Part shown: positions 25,597-35,188 of the stretch, in pieces
How positions within the stretch are numbered: the first letter of the stretch is position 1
How the letters are laid out: every line of letters starts with the position of its first letter
NCBI GenBank assembly: GCA_035352635.1
Contig: DAOPYA010000002.1
Coordinates: forward strand, 26,156 to 90,155
Source of the DNA: Rifleibacterium sp035352635
Lineage (GTDB): Bacteria > Muiribacteriota > Ozemobacteria > Ozemobacterales > Ozemobacteraceae
Length of the DNA: 64,000 nt
Direction of reading: 5' to 3'
Notes under the pieces: generated by a model
Seen by the model: only the letters and a program-made list of their open reading frames with translations
The model's database searches: none
What the model was told of the DNA's origin: nothing
Position numbers and translations under genes: made by a program

Positions 25597-26772
25597 ATGT
25601 CTGTAAGCGAAATCAGTTCAAAGCTTTACACCGATTCCCGCCCTGATGTGGCGGCTGAAAAATCAGAAAGCAGTGGCTTTGACGCCATCGTTGAAAGTGC
25701 CGTGCAGAAAAAGGCCAGCGCCCCGGCATGCAGCGCCTGCGTCAGGATTACTGAGCCAGTAACTGTGCCGGCAACCGAGGAGCCTGTTGCATCCGTCGCC
25801 GGGTCAGAAGTCGCCGAACCTGCTGCTGAAAAGACAGAAGCCACCGCCAGCCAGGCTGTAGCCCCTGCCGAAGATGAAGAGGTCACCCGCTCGGCAATGT
25901 ACAGCTTTACCATGTATGTAAGAATCAGCGGCGACTTTGCTGGTTTGCAGAACAGCTTTGCTGACGGCTTCAAAGCAGCTACCACCAGTTTTGTTAAAGC
26001 CTTACAGAGTGACAGTTCTTTCGGAGTTGATGCCCTCGACAACTATCTTGGGCAGGCTGAATCTGCCTCGGGCAATGGTATGCAATCAGCCAGAACCTTT
26101 CTCGATGAAATGCTGACCGCTGCCGACAAGGGTCTCAAGATGATTACCGCATCGCTCAAAAGTTCCGCATGGATGTCGGGACTGAACCTTAATGGTTCAT
26201 CATCGTCCTCTTCATCGTTGTCGTCTTTGTCTTCAATGTTTGCATCATCTTCATCTTCATCCTCTTCATCATCATCCATGTTTTCGAGTTCTTCGGCCCT
26301 TGACATGGCAAAGCTGCAATTGCAGGCCGCTCTTGAAAGTTCGGCGGGCAAAAGCTCTGACAATCTTTCGGCAGCGACTGGCAGTGCTGAAATGGTTGAT
26401 TATGGCTCGGGCTATAAACTTGCTAAGCTCAAGGGTGATGCCCTGGTTAAGGTTGATGAGTCGGGCAATTCGGATTCGTTACCTGCAGCGACCAAAACCG
26501 CTGATGATTCAAAAGCAGTGGCGGCATCGCCGGCAATCACCCGTCGTAATCTTCTTCTTGACAGATTTCTTCAGCTCATCGACAGCCTGTCTTCGAACCT
26601 CGAAAGCGGCTCGCAGATTGTCAGAGCCGGTTTCTCATTCGCGATTGATAACGGAATAATTTCTGACAACAGGGAAGTGGAAAATGCCAATGAGGCAGAA
26701 GCCAATCGCGATGATGCATCGACCGGTGCCGTTGTAAAACCTGACGGTGAGACAGAAGAAACGGTCGCGTAA
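25597..26772 (+). CDS. Unknown protein with a poly-serine tract
   Basis: 391 residues, start supported by AGGAGG. The N-terminal third is Ala/Glu/Pro-rich and probably unstructured. A folded segment (about 105-185) begins 'YSFTMYVRISGDFAGLQNSF', then an almost pure Ser tract at about 201-233, then helical segments and an acidic tail. There is no signal peptide or membrane helix, so it is probably cytoplasmic. The first folded segment faintly recalls uncharacterised proteins found with flagellar genes, but none of those genes are here. The Ser linker is encoded by a TCN-rich repeat that could vary in length. Function unknown. Confidence 0.7.
   Translation: MSVSEISSKLYTDSRPDVAAEKSESSGFDAIVESAVQKKASAPACSACVRITEPVTVPATEEPVASVAGSEVAEPAAEKTEATASQAVAPAEDEEVTRSAMYSFTMYVRISGDFAGLQNSFADGFKAATTSFVKALQSDSSFGVDALDNYLGQAESASGNGMQSARTFLDEMLTAADKGLKMITASLKSSAWMSGLNLNGSSSSSSSLSSLSSMFASSSSSSSSSSSMFSSSSALDMAKLQLQAALESSAGKSSDNLSAATGSAEMVDYGSGYKLAKLKGDALVKVDESGNSDSLPAATKTADDSKAVAASPAITRRNLLLDRFLQLIDSLSSNLESGSQIVRAGFSFAIDNGIISDNREVENANEAEANRDDASTGAVVKPDGETEETVA
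26197..26295 (+). repeat. TCN trinucleotide-rich simple repeat (poly-Ser)
   Basis: About 33 codons, nearly all TCA, TCT, TCC or TCG, broken by a few ATG, TTT, GCA and TTG codons. Mixed Ser codon use argues for selection on the serines rather than recent slippage, though short TCA and TCT runs could still slip. The opposite strand gives an acidic open frame that is only a shadow. Confidence 0.85.
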
Positions 26773-26816
26773 AAAAGAGACACATTGTTAGGGAATTAGG
26801 ATGCAAACCTGATCTC

Positions 26817-26850
26817 GGGCTGCCTCAAACGGAGGCAGTCCCTTTGTTGT
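26817..26850 (+). terminator. Intrinsic terminator after the poly-Ser gene
   Basis: Stem of ten pairs with one bulge (26817-26826 with 26832-26842), loop of five bases, followed by TTTGTTGT. The T tract is imperfect. Confidence 0.6.
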
Positions 26851-26938
26851 ACCCCGGACCCGTTTGCTGGGCCTGCCTGGTAAAAGTTGCTTTCGGTGCC
26901 ACATTGCAATATGATTTGCTGATAAACGGAGAATGAAG

Positions 26939-27781
26939 ATGTCAGAAAATTACGAGCGTTTCAGGGAATTATACGAGCATCGCTGGGGGTTGAACCAGGG
27001 CGACAGCGATGCCAAAGAAACCCCAGACTACTGGGATGAACGTGCCGCAGATTTTTCAGCCAAGGCCCATTCTGATGGTGCGAGAAATGACGCGCTTGAA
27101 TTTTTGCGCCGCTTTGCCTGGAACCCTGACGAATCGGTGCTTGACGTCGCTGCCGGCCCCGGAACCTTTGCTATTCCTCTTGCCCACCTTGTCAGGCAGG
27201 TCACGGTCACTGACTTTTCGACTGGTATGCTTGACTATCTGTTGAAGCAGGCTGTTGCTGAGCGTGTTGCTAACCTTGAGGTCATTCATGGTCGCTGGCT
27301 TGATTTGCCTGACCCGGGCCGGTTCGACACGGTTTTGTGCTTGAACAGCCTTGGAGTGATCGCCACCGACAGCAATCATCAACCGCAACTGATGAAAGCG
27401 TTGACCAGGTTGCGCGATGCCTGTTTGCGCCGGTTAATCGTTCTGATACCGCATGCAGATTCACATCTGAACCCGACGATGCGCAAGTTGCTCGATATTG
27501 AAGAGGTTTCTATTGAAAGGCGCCGCATTGCCGTTCTTTATTACGCCATGGTTGATTGCGGCATGCTGCCTGACCTTGAGATTCTCAGCCGCCCCTTCCG
27601 CTGGACATTTGCCAGCCCCGAAGAAGCCTGCCAGGTGATGTTGCGCAAGGCCGGGCTGAAAGAAGGGCCCCGGGAATTCGCCGCCTATCTCGACAGCATG
27701 CTCATTCGTGACCCTGATGGTCGATTTAACCTGGTTTACAATGTTTCGCAGGCTTTGTTTACCTGGTGTCGCCAGCCCTGA
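26939..27781 (+). CDS. SAM-dependent methyltransferase
   Basis: About 280 residues with a class I (Rossmann) methyltransferase core: motif I 'VLDVAAGPGTFAIPLA', an acidic end of strand 2 in 'VTVTDFS', and 'FDTVLCLNSLGV' for the later strand. Substrate unknown; the last 100 residues are helical and probably help form the acceptor pocket. Two ATG codons are close (26933 and 26939); the second has GGAG at 7 bases and is preferred. Soluble, monocistronic, with its stop only two bases from the convergent cyclase gene. Confidence 0.8.
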   Translation: MSENYERFRELYEHRWGLNQGDSDAKETPDYWDERAADFSAKAHSDGARNDALEFLRRFAWNPDESVLDVAAGPGTFAIPLAHLVRQVTVTDFSTGMLDYLLKQAVAERVANLEVIHGRWLDLPDPGRFDTVLCLNSLGVIATDSNHQPQLMKALTRLRDACLRRLIVLIPHADSHLNPTMRKLLDIEEVSIERRRIAVLYYAMVDCGMLPDLEILSRPFRWTFASPEEACQVMLRKAGLKEGPREFAAYLDSMLIRDPDGRFNLVYNVSQALFTWCRQP

Positions 27782-27783
27782 AA

Positions 27784-29865
27784 CTATTTGTGCTGCACCC
27801 GAAAAATGCCGTCCCAGTCTGGGCCGGGGGGTCGATCATGCAGTTCGCGGCAGCGGGTAAGATACATTTCAGCGGCTGAATCTTCAGGAAGAATCTCGAG
27901 AATCTGCTGAAATTGTTCGTAGGCTTCACGCCATTGTCGATTCAGATAACTGCTCAACGCTTTTTCAGATAATTTTTGAATTTTAATAAACTCTTCAGCG
28001 GCCGTGTCGCTGGTCTTGCCGAGGAGTTGAAAAATTCTAACACTCTTCTGACGGCCTTTTACAGCAACGAGATCAAGTGGGCGAAAAATAAAAGATCGAC
28101 CGGCTCCGGCAATGGTCGATTCACTGACAATGATTTCTGAGCCGTAGAGCTTGTTCAAACCCTCAAGCCGGCTGGCAAGATTGACGCTGTCGCCAACCGC
28201 CGTGTAATTGAAACGGTCTGATGAACCAAAATTGCCTATCAGAGAAATGCCAGTGTTGATGCCGATTCTGGTCTTGAGCGGGTCTTTGTTCTCTTTTTGC
28301 CAGCGTGCGTTGAGCTTTCTGATAGCATTTTCGATGTCTAGAGAGGCGCTGCATGCATGCTCGGCCTGACGTGAATCGCGGGCCGGCGCACCCCAGAATG
28401 CCATGACCGAGTCGCCGATATATTTGTCGATGGTGCCGCCATGCTGATGGATGATGGCAGCAATGCAGTCAAAATATTCAGATAGCTGCTGCATCAGTTC
28501 ATGGGGGGTGACGCGTTCGGTTATCGAAGAAAAATCGCTGATATCGGTGAACATAAGGGTTATTTCTTCGGCCTGCGCCTGCAATCTTGCTTCGTTGCGG
28601 TCATGAACAAGGCTTTGCACAATTTCAGACGGCACGTATTTCTTGAAGGAGCCGAGCGCTTTTTTCATGGAATCCATGGTCTCGCCCATCTGCTGAATCT
28701 CGGTAATCGGTGATTTCAGATCGATAATGCCATCAAAATCGAAATTCTGAATGCGGCCGGCTTCGGCGGTGAGTCTCTTTATTGGGTCAGTCAGTTCTCT
28801 GGCAATGGCCGAAGTTAAAAAACCTGCAATAATGAGAAGCCAGAACGAAAAAAGCAAAGTCGTTTCATGAACCCGGGCAATTGGCCCGATAAAGTCGTCT
28901 TCCGGAACAATTATACCAAGAATCCAGTCGCGCCCGAACTTCTCTGGAAATGGCCGAAACGAGGCAATGAAGCGGTCGCCCTTATGATCGTAAGTGAACT
29001 TGAACTGCCGGTTGTTGAGAAATCGATCAATGGCGGTTTTGATTGGGCCAGATCGGAAATTCTCGCGGGTTGGCGAACGTGGCGCCTTGATATTATCAGG
29101 GTTTTCACCAGATTTTTCGGGGTAGGCAAGGATGTTGCCTTCGCTGTCAGCGATGAAGGCAATACCCGATTCGCCGATTTTGAGGCTTTTCAGAAATTCT
29201 GCCAGTTCGTAGAGTCGAAAGTCAATGCCGACCGCGCCGACGAAATTGCCATCGGCACCATAAACCGGATGGGCGCAGGTTATGCCAGGAACCTGATCGG
29301 TGAAGAGTCTGTATTCACGACTCCAGACCGTTGTTCCTTCAGACTTGGCGAGAATATACCATGGTCTTTCGCGTGGGTCATAGGTAATGATCGAACTGCT
29401 ATGGGTGGCGATTATCTGCCAGTCCTGGTCGCGGTCGATGTCGATCTGCCCGGATGGCGCAGAACTTCGCGAAATGATGCGGGTTGAATAGTTTCCATCT
29501 TCGAGTCGGCGTGACATGACAAAGTTGCCGTTTTCATCACCGAGGTAAACCCCTGAAAACTGGGGGTAAATCTCGAGGGTTTCAAGGCTGAGGGTTTCAA
29601 TGAGTTCAGGCGATTTCGAGAAAGACTCGCCACGCTCTATCATTTTGCGCAACAGGGTGCCGGTTTTTCGGGCCGGGTCAAGGTGATTGCTGGTTTGTCT
29701 GATGACCGTTTCAGATATCTGGTAGAGCAGTTCGTCAGAAGTCTGTAACATGATTTCTAGGTTGCTGCGGTAACCATAGAAAACTATTCCGGCAACGATC
29801 AGCGAAAAAAGTGCCAGAAAAGAGAAAAAAACAACGCCTTGCAGGCGGTAGGTTCTGCTGTTCAT
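27784..29865 (-). CDS. dCache-HAMP adenylate cyclase receptor
   Basis: 693 residues: transmembrane helix (about 10-31), external dCache sensor (about 40-290, with 'WYILAKSEGTTVWSREYRL' and 'PVYGADGNFVGAVGIDFRL' typical of small-molecule-sensing Cache domains), second helix (about 310-330), HAMP, class III cyclase domain (about 430-610), and a helical tail ending PPGPDWDG. Catalytic residues are nearly complete: metal D441 and D485, K481, and 'NYTAVGDSVNLASRLE', where Asn replaces the usual adenine-binding Asp while the transition-state Asn and Arg remain. Likely an active homodimer responding to an external ligand such as an amino acid or organic acid. The tail matches the GAF cyclase at 5958-8303. 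Monocistronic. Confidence 0.88.
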   Translation of the reverse strand: MNSRTYRLQGVVFFSFLALFSLIVAGIVFYGYRSNLEIMLQTSDELLYQISETVIRQTSNHLDPARKTGTLLRKMIERGESFSKSPELIETLSLETLEIYPQFSGVYLGDENGNFVMSRRLEDGNYSTRIISRSSAPSGQIDIDRDQDWQIIATHSSSIITYDPRERPWYILAKSEGTTVWSREYRLFTDQVPGITCAHPVYGADGNFVGAVGIDFRLYELAEFLKSLKIGESGIAFIADSEGNILAYPEKSGENPDNIKAPRSPTRENFRSGPIKTAIDRFLNNRQFKFTYDHKGDRFIASFRPFPEKFGRDWILGIIVPEDDFIGPIARVHETTLLFSFWLLIIAGFLTSAIARELTDPIKRLTAEAGRIQNFDFDGIIDLKSPITEIQQMGETMDSMKKALGSFKKYVPSEIVQSLVHDRNEARLQAQAEEITLMFTDISDFSSITERVTPHELMQQLSEYFDCIAAIIHQHGGTIDKYIGDSVMAFWGAPARDSRQAEHACSASLDIENAIRKLNARWQKENKDPLKTRIGINTGISLIGNFGSSDRFNYTAVGDSVNLASRLEGLNKLYGSEIIVSESTIAGAGRSFIFRPLDLVAVKGRQKSVRIFQLLGKTSDTAAEEFIKIQKLSEKALSSYLNRQWREAYEQFQQILEILPEDSAAEMYLTRCRELHDRPPGPDWDGIFRVQHK

Positions 29866-29977
29866 GTGAAATTACTCTCACAAATCTTAGCATGTTTGTC
29901 ATTTTTGCGCAGCTTTTAAACTTTGGCGCTACGAATGAGTCAGCGCCGAGCCTGGGCATGAATTTGTGGTAATGTTG

Positions 29978-30007
29978 TTGCTCAAAAAAGGGTGAGCGGG
30001 GTATATT
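29978..30007 (+). promoter_or_regulatory. Candidate sigma-70 promoter for urocanase
   Basis: TTGCTC at 29978-29983, an 18-base spacer, then TATATT at 30002-30007; the predicted transcript start near 30014 leaves a 40-base leader. Confidence 0.45.
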
Positions 30008-30053
30008 ATCTGTCAGTTTGCCAGAATTAAAGAGTTCCCGGAGGTCGCAAGGA

Positions 30054-32084
30054 ATGTTAGACAATAAGGCAATTGCCGATGCAATGACGATAAAACTCGA
30101 TGCCGTTCTGCCAGATTATCCAGAATTTCAACCCGGCATCAGACGCGCTCCCGACCGGGGATTCACCCTTAACCAGGGCGAAACCGAAACAGCGCTGAAA
30201 AATGCGCTGCGTTACGTACCTGAAGAGCTGCACGAAGCCCTGATACCAGAATTTCTTCATGAGCTGCACACCCGGGGTCGCATTTATGGTTACCGCTTTC
30301 GGCCGGCAGGCCCTATAAAAGCCCAGCCGATTGATGCTTATCAAGGCTGTTGTATTGAAGGCAAGGCTTTTCAGGTAATGATCGATAATAATCTTGATTT
30401 TGCCATCGCCCTTTACCCATACGAACTGGTAACCTACGGCGAAACCGGCCAGGTCTGCCAGAACTGGATGCAATATCGGCTGATCAAAAAATATCTCGAG
30501 GTGCTGACCCAGGACCAGACCCTGGTAGTGATGTCAGGTCACCCGCTTGGGCTTTTCAGATCGAATACCAACGCTCCCAGAGTCATTATGAGCCATGGCC
30601 TGATGATTGGCATGTTTGACAATCAGCCTGAATGGCACCGGGCAATGCAGCTTGGGGTTGCCAATTACGGGCAGATGACCGCCGGTGGCTGGATGTACAT
30701 TGGGCCACAAGGCATTGTTCATGGTACTTTCAATACGATTCTCAACGCCGGGCGCATGAAGCTGGGCATAGCCCCTGATGAAGATCTTGCCGGTCACCTG
30801 TTTGTATCTTCGGGTCTGGGTGGCATGAGCGGTGCTCAGCCCAAGGCGGTTGAAATTGCCAACGGAGTCGGCATTATCGCCGAAGTTGACGAATCACGCA
30901 TCAATACCCGGCATGAACAGGGCTGGGTGGCCAAAATTGCCAGAACGCCAGCCGAAGCCTTTGAACTGGCGCACGAGCACATGCGGGCGCGGCGCAGCAT
31001 TTCTATTGCCTTCCACGGCAATATCGTTGATCTGCTCGAGCATGCTGTTAAAAAGAATATCCCGATTGAGCTTCTTTCCGATCAGACCTCATGCCACGCG
31101 GTCTATGACGGTGGGTATTGCCCGCAGGGCCTGACCTTTGCCGAACGCACGGAGATGATTGCCAAAGATCCGGCCAGATTCAAAGAAATGGTCGATGCAA
31201 CTCTGAAGGCGCACTTTAAGGCAATCAAAACTCTTTGCCGGCGTGGCACCTACTTTTTTGATTACGGCAATGCCTTTATGCGCTCGGTTTTTGATGCTGG
31301 GGTTCCAGAAATTTGCGCCAACGGCGAGAATCCGCGTGATGGTTTTATCTGGCCTTCCTATGTTGAAGATATCATGGGTCCGATGCTTTTCGACTATGGC
31401 TATGGCCCGTTCAGATGGGTTTGTTTGAGCGGTTCCCCTGAAGACCTCGCAAAAACTGACCAGGCAGCGATGGCCTGCATTGACCCGGGTCGTCGTGCTC
31501 AGGATCGCGACAACTACGTCTGGATAAGGGACGCAGCCAAAAATGCGCTGGTGGTGGGCACCCAGGCAAGAATCCTCTATCAGGATGCCGAGGGTCGCGT
31601 CAAGATCGCACTCAGGTTTAACGATATGGTTCGCAAAGGCGAGATCGGCCCGATAATGCTCGGTCGCGACCACCACGACACCGGCGGCACTGATTCCCCA
31701 TACCGCGAGACCGCCAATATCAAAGATGGCAGCAATATTATGGCTGAAATGGCCACCCATTGTTATGCCGGCAACGCTGCCCGCGGTATGAGCCTGATTT
31801 CATTGCATAACGGCGGTGGCGTCGGCATTGGCAAATCGATAAATGGCGGTTTCGGTCTGGTTCTTGATGGCAGCAGCCGTGTCGATGAAATTATTCTGCA
31901 GGCCATCACCTGGGATACCATGTGCGGGGTCTCACGCCGTGCATGGGGGCGCTGTGAAAATGCCATCGAAGTCACCTCTGCCTTTAACCGCGGCGGTCAC
32001 GGCAATCACGTTACCCTGCCTTTCATACCCGCCGAAGACCGGGTGAAAAAAGCCGTAGCCGACCTCTTTGCAGCAAAGAAGTAA
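30054..32084 (+). CDS. hutU: Urocanate hydratase, long form
   Basis: Converts urocanate to imidazolone propionate in histidine breakdown, using tightly bound NAD+. Recognisable blocks include 'GWMYIGPQGIVHGTFNT', the NAD-binding 'SSGLGGMSGAQPKA', 'SDQTSCHAVYDGGYCP', 'FDYGYGPFRWVCLSG' and 'HNGGGVGIGKSINGGFG'. About 676 residues, longer than the roughly 555 of the proteobacterial enzyme but typical of a second lineage. The ATG at 30054 has GGAGG upstream and matches the start of homologous proteins better than the frame start at 30018. No hutH, hutI or formimino-transferase gene is adjacent, so the pathway must be encoded elsewhere. Confidence 0.95.
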   Translation: MLDNKAIADAMTIKLDAVLPDYPEFQPGIRRAPDRGFTLNQGETETALKNALRYVPEELHEALIPEFLHELHTRGRIYGYRFRPAGPIKAQPIDAYQGCCIEGKAFQVMIDNNLDFAIALYPYELVTYGETGQVCQNWMQYRLIKKYLEVLTQDQTLVVMSGHPLGLFRSNTNAPRVIMSHGLMIGMFDNQPEWHRAMQLGVANYGQMTAGGWMYIGPQGIVHGTFNTILNAGRMKLGIAPDEDLAGHLFVSSGLGGMSGAQPKAVEIANGVGIIAEVDESRINTRHEQGWVAKIARTPAEAFELAHEHMRARRSISIAFHGNIVDLLEHAVKKNIPIELLSDQTSCHAVYDGGYCPQGLTFAERTEMIAKDPARFKEMVDATLKAHFKAIKTLCRRGTYFFDYGNAFMRSVFDAGVPEICANGENPRDGFIWPSYVEDIMGPMLFDYGYGPFRWVCLSGSPEDLAKTDQAAMACIDPGRRAQDRDNYVWIRDAAKNALVVGTQARILYQDAEGRVKIALRFNDMVRKGEIGPIMLGRDHHDTGGTDSPYRETANIKDGSNIMAEMATHCYAGNAARGMSLISLHNGGGVGIGKSINGGFGLVLDGSSRVDEIILQAITWDTMCGVSRRAWGRCENAIEVTSAFNRGGHGNHVTLPFIPAEDRVKKAVADLFAAKK

Positions 32085-32215
32085 CTTTGGTTAATTCAGC
32101 ATTTCGATAACCAGGTCGCCTGTAGCTTCAATGTGCAGGCGACACCGTTCGAAACTGGCAACCGCTGGGCTTCGGGTTTGGCGGGGCTGATTATTCGCTG
32201 CGTAGTTCGCGACAT

Positions 32216-35188
32216 TCAGAGATCCTGGAGTTCATTTAGGGTAATGGCTTCTTGAGAGTCTGGCAGTTCGATGGCGAATGATACCACGCTCGCTTTGTTT
32301 CTGATATGGTTGTATGAATCTTCATCGATTATGATGCAGGTGTGCCGGGCAAATTTGCTGCAAGATTCAAGCCAGGCGGCTTTTTGCAATGGCTCACCCA
32401 ATACCGCAGCTTCAAGTTTGCCGGTTGCTGAACCCGTCAGGCCGGTAGTCACGGTGCCACTGGCAATCCCCACACCGTTATTAATAGTAAAAAGCCCTCT
32501 GGCGGCGCGGTCAGCATTGAAGGCCGTCAGGCGCCGTCGCATTTCGAGAGCCGCCCTGGCAGCGGCAAGAACTCTTTCCTGGCTGTTGTCTGCGAAGAAT
32601 ACCGCCTGAATGGCGTCACCGATCAGCTTATCGACCTGTCCACCCTGCTCTTCGATTGCCGGGCACATCAGTGTGAAATAACTGTTCAGCATTTCGACGA
32701 CCTCTTCGGCGCTGTGAGTCTCGCTGATGCTGGTGAAGCTTCTGATGTCAGAAAGAAGAATAGTCGCTTCTCTTCTGATCGGTTTGTTTTTAATATTTTC
32801 GCCGGTTTTAACTGCCTCTGCTGCCGTTTGCGAGACCAGTTGCAGCATTTTTCTGCGCTCGAGAAGACCGATTTTCATGCTGTTGAATGAAGCGGCCAGG
32901 GAATCAAACTCGTCACCGGTTCGTAGATCGATATGCCAGTCGTAACGGTTGTTTTCGATATTACTGAGTGCTTCCAGGAAAGGGGGAACAGGCATCAGGA
33001 TAATTCTTGAAATGCCCGCCGCCAGAGCCAGACAACTGATTATGCCGATCAGTGCGAACAGCAGGGTTCCGGAAACTTCTGAAATTTTACCGGCAGGTGG
33101 GGTGATGCGGGCGATGACGAAGACAGTGCGCTCGAGTATGGTGTCGGTTACCAGCAGGTGTGGCGGATTGAGATGCAGGTTGTTGACCGTGCTGGTGTCG
33201 GAATTGCTGTAAAGTGCATCTGCGGCAGCAAAGGGCATTAATGGAGGGTTTTGCCCTGCGAAAGGGTTGTAGCGGTCAGAGAGGCGACGCTCATAGAACT
33301 CACTGATCGAAAAAAAGTCGATTTCGATACGGTGATTCTGCATGGTAAAGCGGTTTTTGAAACTGCCACAGGCATTTATTTCATCAATGATTCTGGTGGT
33401 GAGAAGGCTGTTGGAAACCAGGCATAACAGCCCTGTCAGACGCTGTGGTGTTCGCAAAAAAAACACAGTCAGCAGATCGCGGCGCGTCAAAATCGTGGCA
33501 TTCGTCAGGTTTGCCTGGTTGCTGAACAGATTATTGAAAAATTCGGGCGAAACGATTTCTTCAACAATCCCGCTGGCAAAGTCGGCCACCTGTGCTATTT
33601 TCTGGCGCCCGGCCTCAGAAAGGTGAGAAAATGCGCCCAGATGCAGCAGGGCCTGCTTGAAAGCACCCGATAAGACATTGGGAAGCTCATTTTTTCGAAA
33701 GCGTTCCTCGGCTCTCTGACCGCGGTAGAATTCGCGGTCAAGGCCTGCAGAATAGAGATAAAAATTGTCAAAATGCTTCTTGAACCCCGAGGAACCTTCT
33801 TTGAAGAAAAACCGGTCGACATAATTGCCCCAGCTTTCTGGTGACATACCGGCCAGTACCTGGCTGACATGATACATGAGCAGTTGCTGACGGTAGCGTT
33901 GCAGGCGAAATGCGATCTCGCTCTCCCTGAGCTTCTGTTTTACAAGGTGAATGACGTGTTGCGACTCAACTTCACGGCTGGTTCTGCTATTGGCGGCTCC
34001 CAGCCATGCCAGCCCCGAAAGGGGCAGAAACATGCTGACAAAAAACGCTGCAGTAATCAGCCTTGATAGACTGGTACGCATATTGTTTCTGCCAAGACTG
34101 GTGCCCGCCGCCAGCAAAAAGGTGCATGAGAGAAAAACGAGAATCGCCAGATTCAGGCGGCCGACATGAGCCTTGAATGCCTTGCGCGACATATCTATTG
34201 AAATTGACAGTTTGATAACCAGATTGCCAGTCTGATCAGGCGATTCCGGGCGCTTAAAGCCTACTCTGAACAATTCGGGCAGTTCCATGAGCATCGAAAG
34301 CTGACCGGTTTCCTCGAAAAAACAAGGTAAGTGTCTCTGGTTCGTTCGCCCCGTGGTGATTCTAATTTCCGAATCTGAAAAGTCAGAGCAGATTTTTCTT
34401 AAAATCGGTTCGGGTGATTGCATGCTGCCGAGAATGCCGACCAGAATATGATTGCCCTGACCCTTTGCGAAAGGCGGCCGCATACTGACAAGATAGAGGC
34501 GTTCGCGGTAGAGCCCCGAAAAGGAATTGTAGAGAAACCAGAAATGCGTGTTGAAATGATAAAAAATGCCGAGATAGTCAGAAAAAAAACTGAATCTTTC
34601 AAAGGTTCGCAGTTCCCTTGGCTCATCTTCGTTATAGGTCGAGCGCTCGTTGAGAAACTTGCAGATTTTCGAAAATTCCTGACGATACGGCCCGACTGGG
34701 TCTTGATCAGTATGGCTGGCATCGACGAGATACAGGCCACAGTGTTGCGGATCAGGGTGCAAACCCATAACAAAAGCAGGTCTGATACCGCTGTGGTTGC
34801 TGAGAAACAGGCTAAAAGAAGCGAGCTGGCCCATAATATCTCCATCGAAATCAGGAAGCGCCCGGGCAAGGGGCAACGAAGCCAGCGGTTCATGATTGTC
34901 ACTGCTGATGATATTTTCGTAGGCAGCCCTGTAGTAGTCAAGGTTCAACAGTTTTTTGAGTATCTGTTCTGGCTCAAGGCGTGCCTCAAGTTCGTGTGCT
35001 CTTGTCATCAACTGGTCTCTGCCGATCGAAACGAGCTGCTCTTCTTCCTGTTTGAAGGTGTCGAGATAAAGGTTGCGCCCGGCCAATACCGGTACAAAAA
35101 TGGCAATCACCCAGAGCAGCACCGGCGCCATCTTTATAAAAGGGCTGCGGTTGATCTGCAGAGTGACGAATTCAGATGATGATTTCAT
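32216..35188 (-). CDS. Receptor cyclase subunit, metal-binding (C1-like) half of pair 2
   Basis: 990 residues with helices at about 20-38, 342-360, 376-395 and 710-730, two external sensor regions, HAMP and a cyclase domain (about 805-985). Both metal Asp residues are kept (D814 in LLSDIRSF, D858 in LIGDAI) and so is K854. The 'DYTVIGDGVNLASRLE' block is destroyed: Glu926 for the adenine Asp, Gln935 for Asn and Trp939 for Arg. It therefore supplies metals but no transition-state residues, like mammalian C1. It is the last gene of the ankyrin-cyclase-cyclase operon and overlaps its partner by 17 bases; no clear ribosome binding site precedes it, which suggests translational coupling. Confidence 0.85.
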   Translation of the reverse strand: MKSSSEFVTLQINRSPFIKMAPVLLWVIAIFVPVLAGRNLYLDTFKQEEEQLVSIGRDQLMTRAHELEARLEPEQILKKLLNLDYYRAAYENIISSDNHEPLASLPLARALPDFDGDIMGQLASFSLFLSNHSGIRPAFVMGLHPDPQHCGLYLVDASHTDQDPVGPYRQEFSKICKFLNERSTYNEDEPRELRTFERFSFFSDYLGIFYHFNTHFWFLYNSFSGLYRERLYLVSMRPPFAKGQGNHILVGILGSMQSPEPILRKICSDFSDSEIRITTGRTNQRHLPCFFEETGQLSMLMELPELFRVGFKRPESPDQTGNLVIKLSISIDMSRKAFKAHVGRLNLAILVFLSCTFLLAAGTSLGRNNMRTSLSRLITAAFFVSMFLPLSGLAWLGAANSRTSREVESQHVIHLVKQKLRESEIAFRLQRYRQQLLMYHVSQVLAGMSPESWGNYVDRFFFKEGSSGFKKHFDNFYLYSAGLDREFYRGQRAEERFRKNELPNVLSGAFKQALLHLGAFSHLSEAGRQKIAQVADFASGIVEEIVSPEFFNNLFSNQANLTNATILTRRDLLTVFFLRTPQRLTGLLCLVSNSLLTTRIIDEINACGSFKNRFTMQNHRIEIDFFSISEFYERRLSDRYNPFAGQNPPLMPFAAADALYSNSDTSTVNNLHLNPPHLLVTDTILERTVFVIARITPPAGKISEVSGTLLFALIGIISCLALAAGISRIILMPVPPFLEALSNIENNRYDWHIDLRTGDEFDSLAASFNSMKIGLLERRKMLQLVSQTAAEAVKTGENIKNKPIRREATILLSDIRSFTSISETHSAEEVVEMLNSYFTLMCPAIEEQGGQVDKLIGDAIQAVFFADNSQERVLAAARAALEMRRRLTAFNADRAARGLFTINNGVGIASGTVTTGLTGSATGKLEAAVLGEPLQKAAWLESCSKFARHTCIIIDEDSYNHIRNKASVVSFAIELPDSQEAITLNELQDL

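Noticed and set aside
26043..26363. A highly acidic minus-strand frame
   Set aside because: It is the reverse complement of the poly-serine codons (TCN read backwards gives Asp/Glu codons).
28867..29487. A 206-residue plus-strand frame opposite the dCache cyclase
   Set aside because: It is the antisense of a well conserved sensor domain and has no ribosome binding site.
32115..32143. A terminator after hutU
   Set aside because: An 8-bp stem (GTCGCCTG with CAGGCGAC) with a 13-base loop exists but no T run follows, so termination is not supported.
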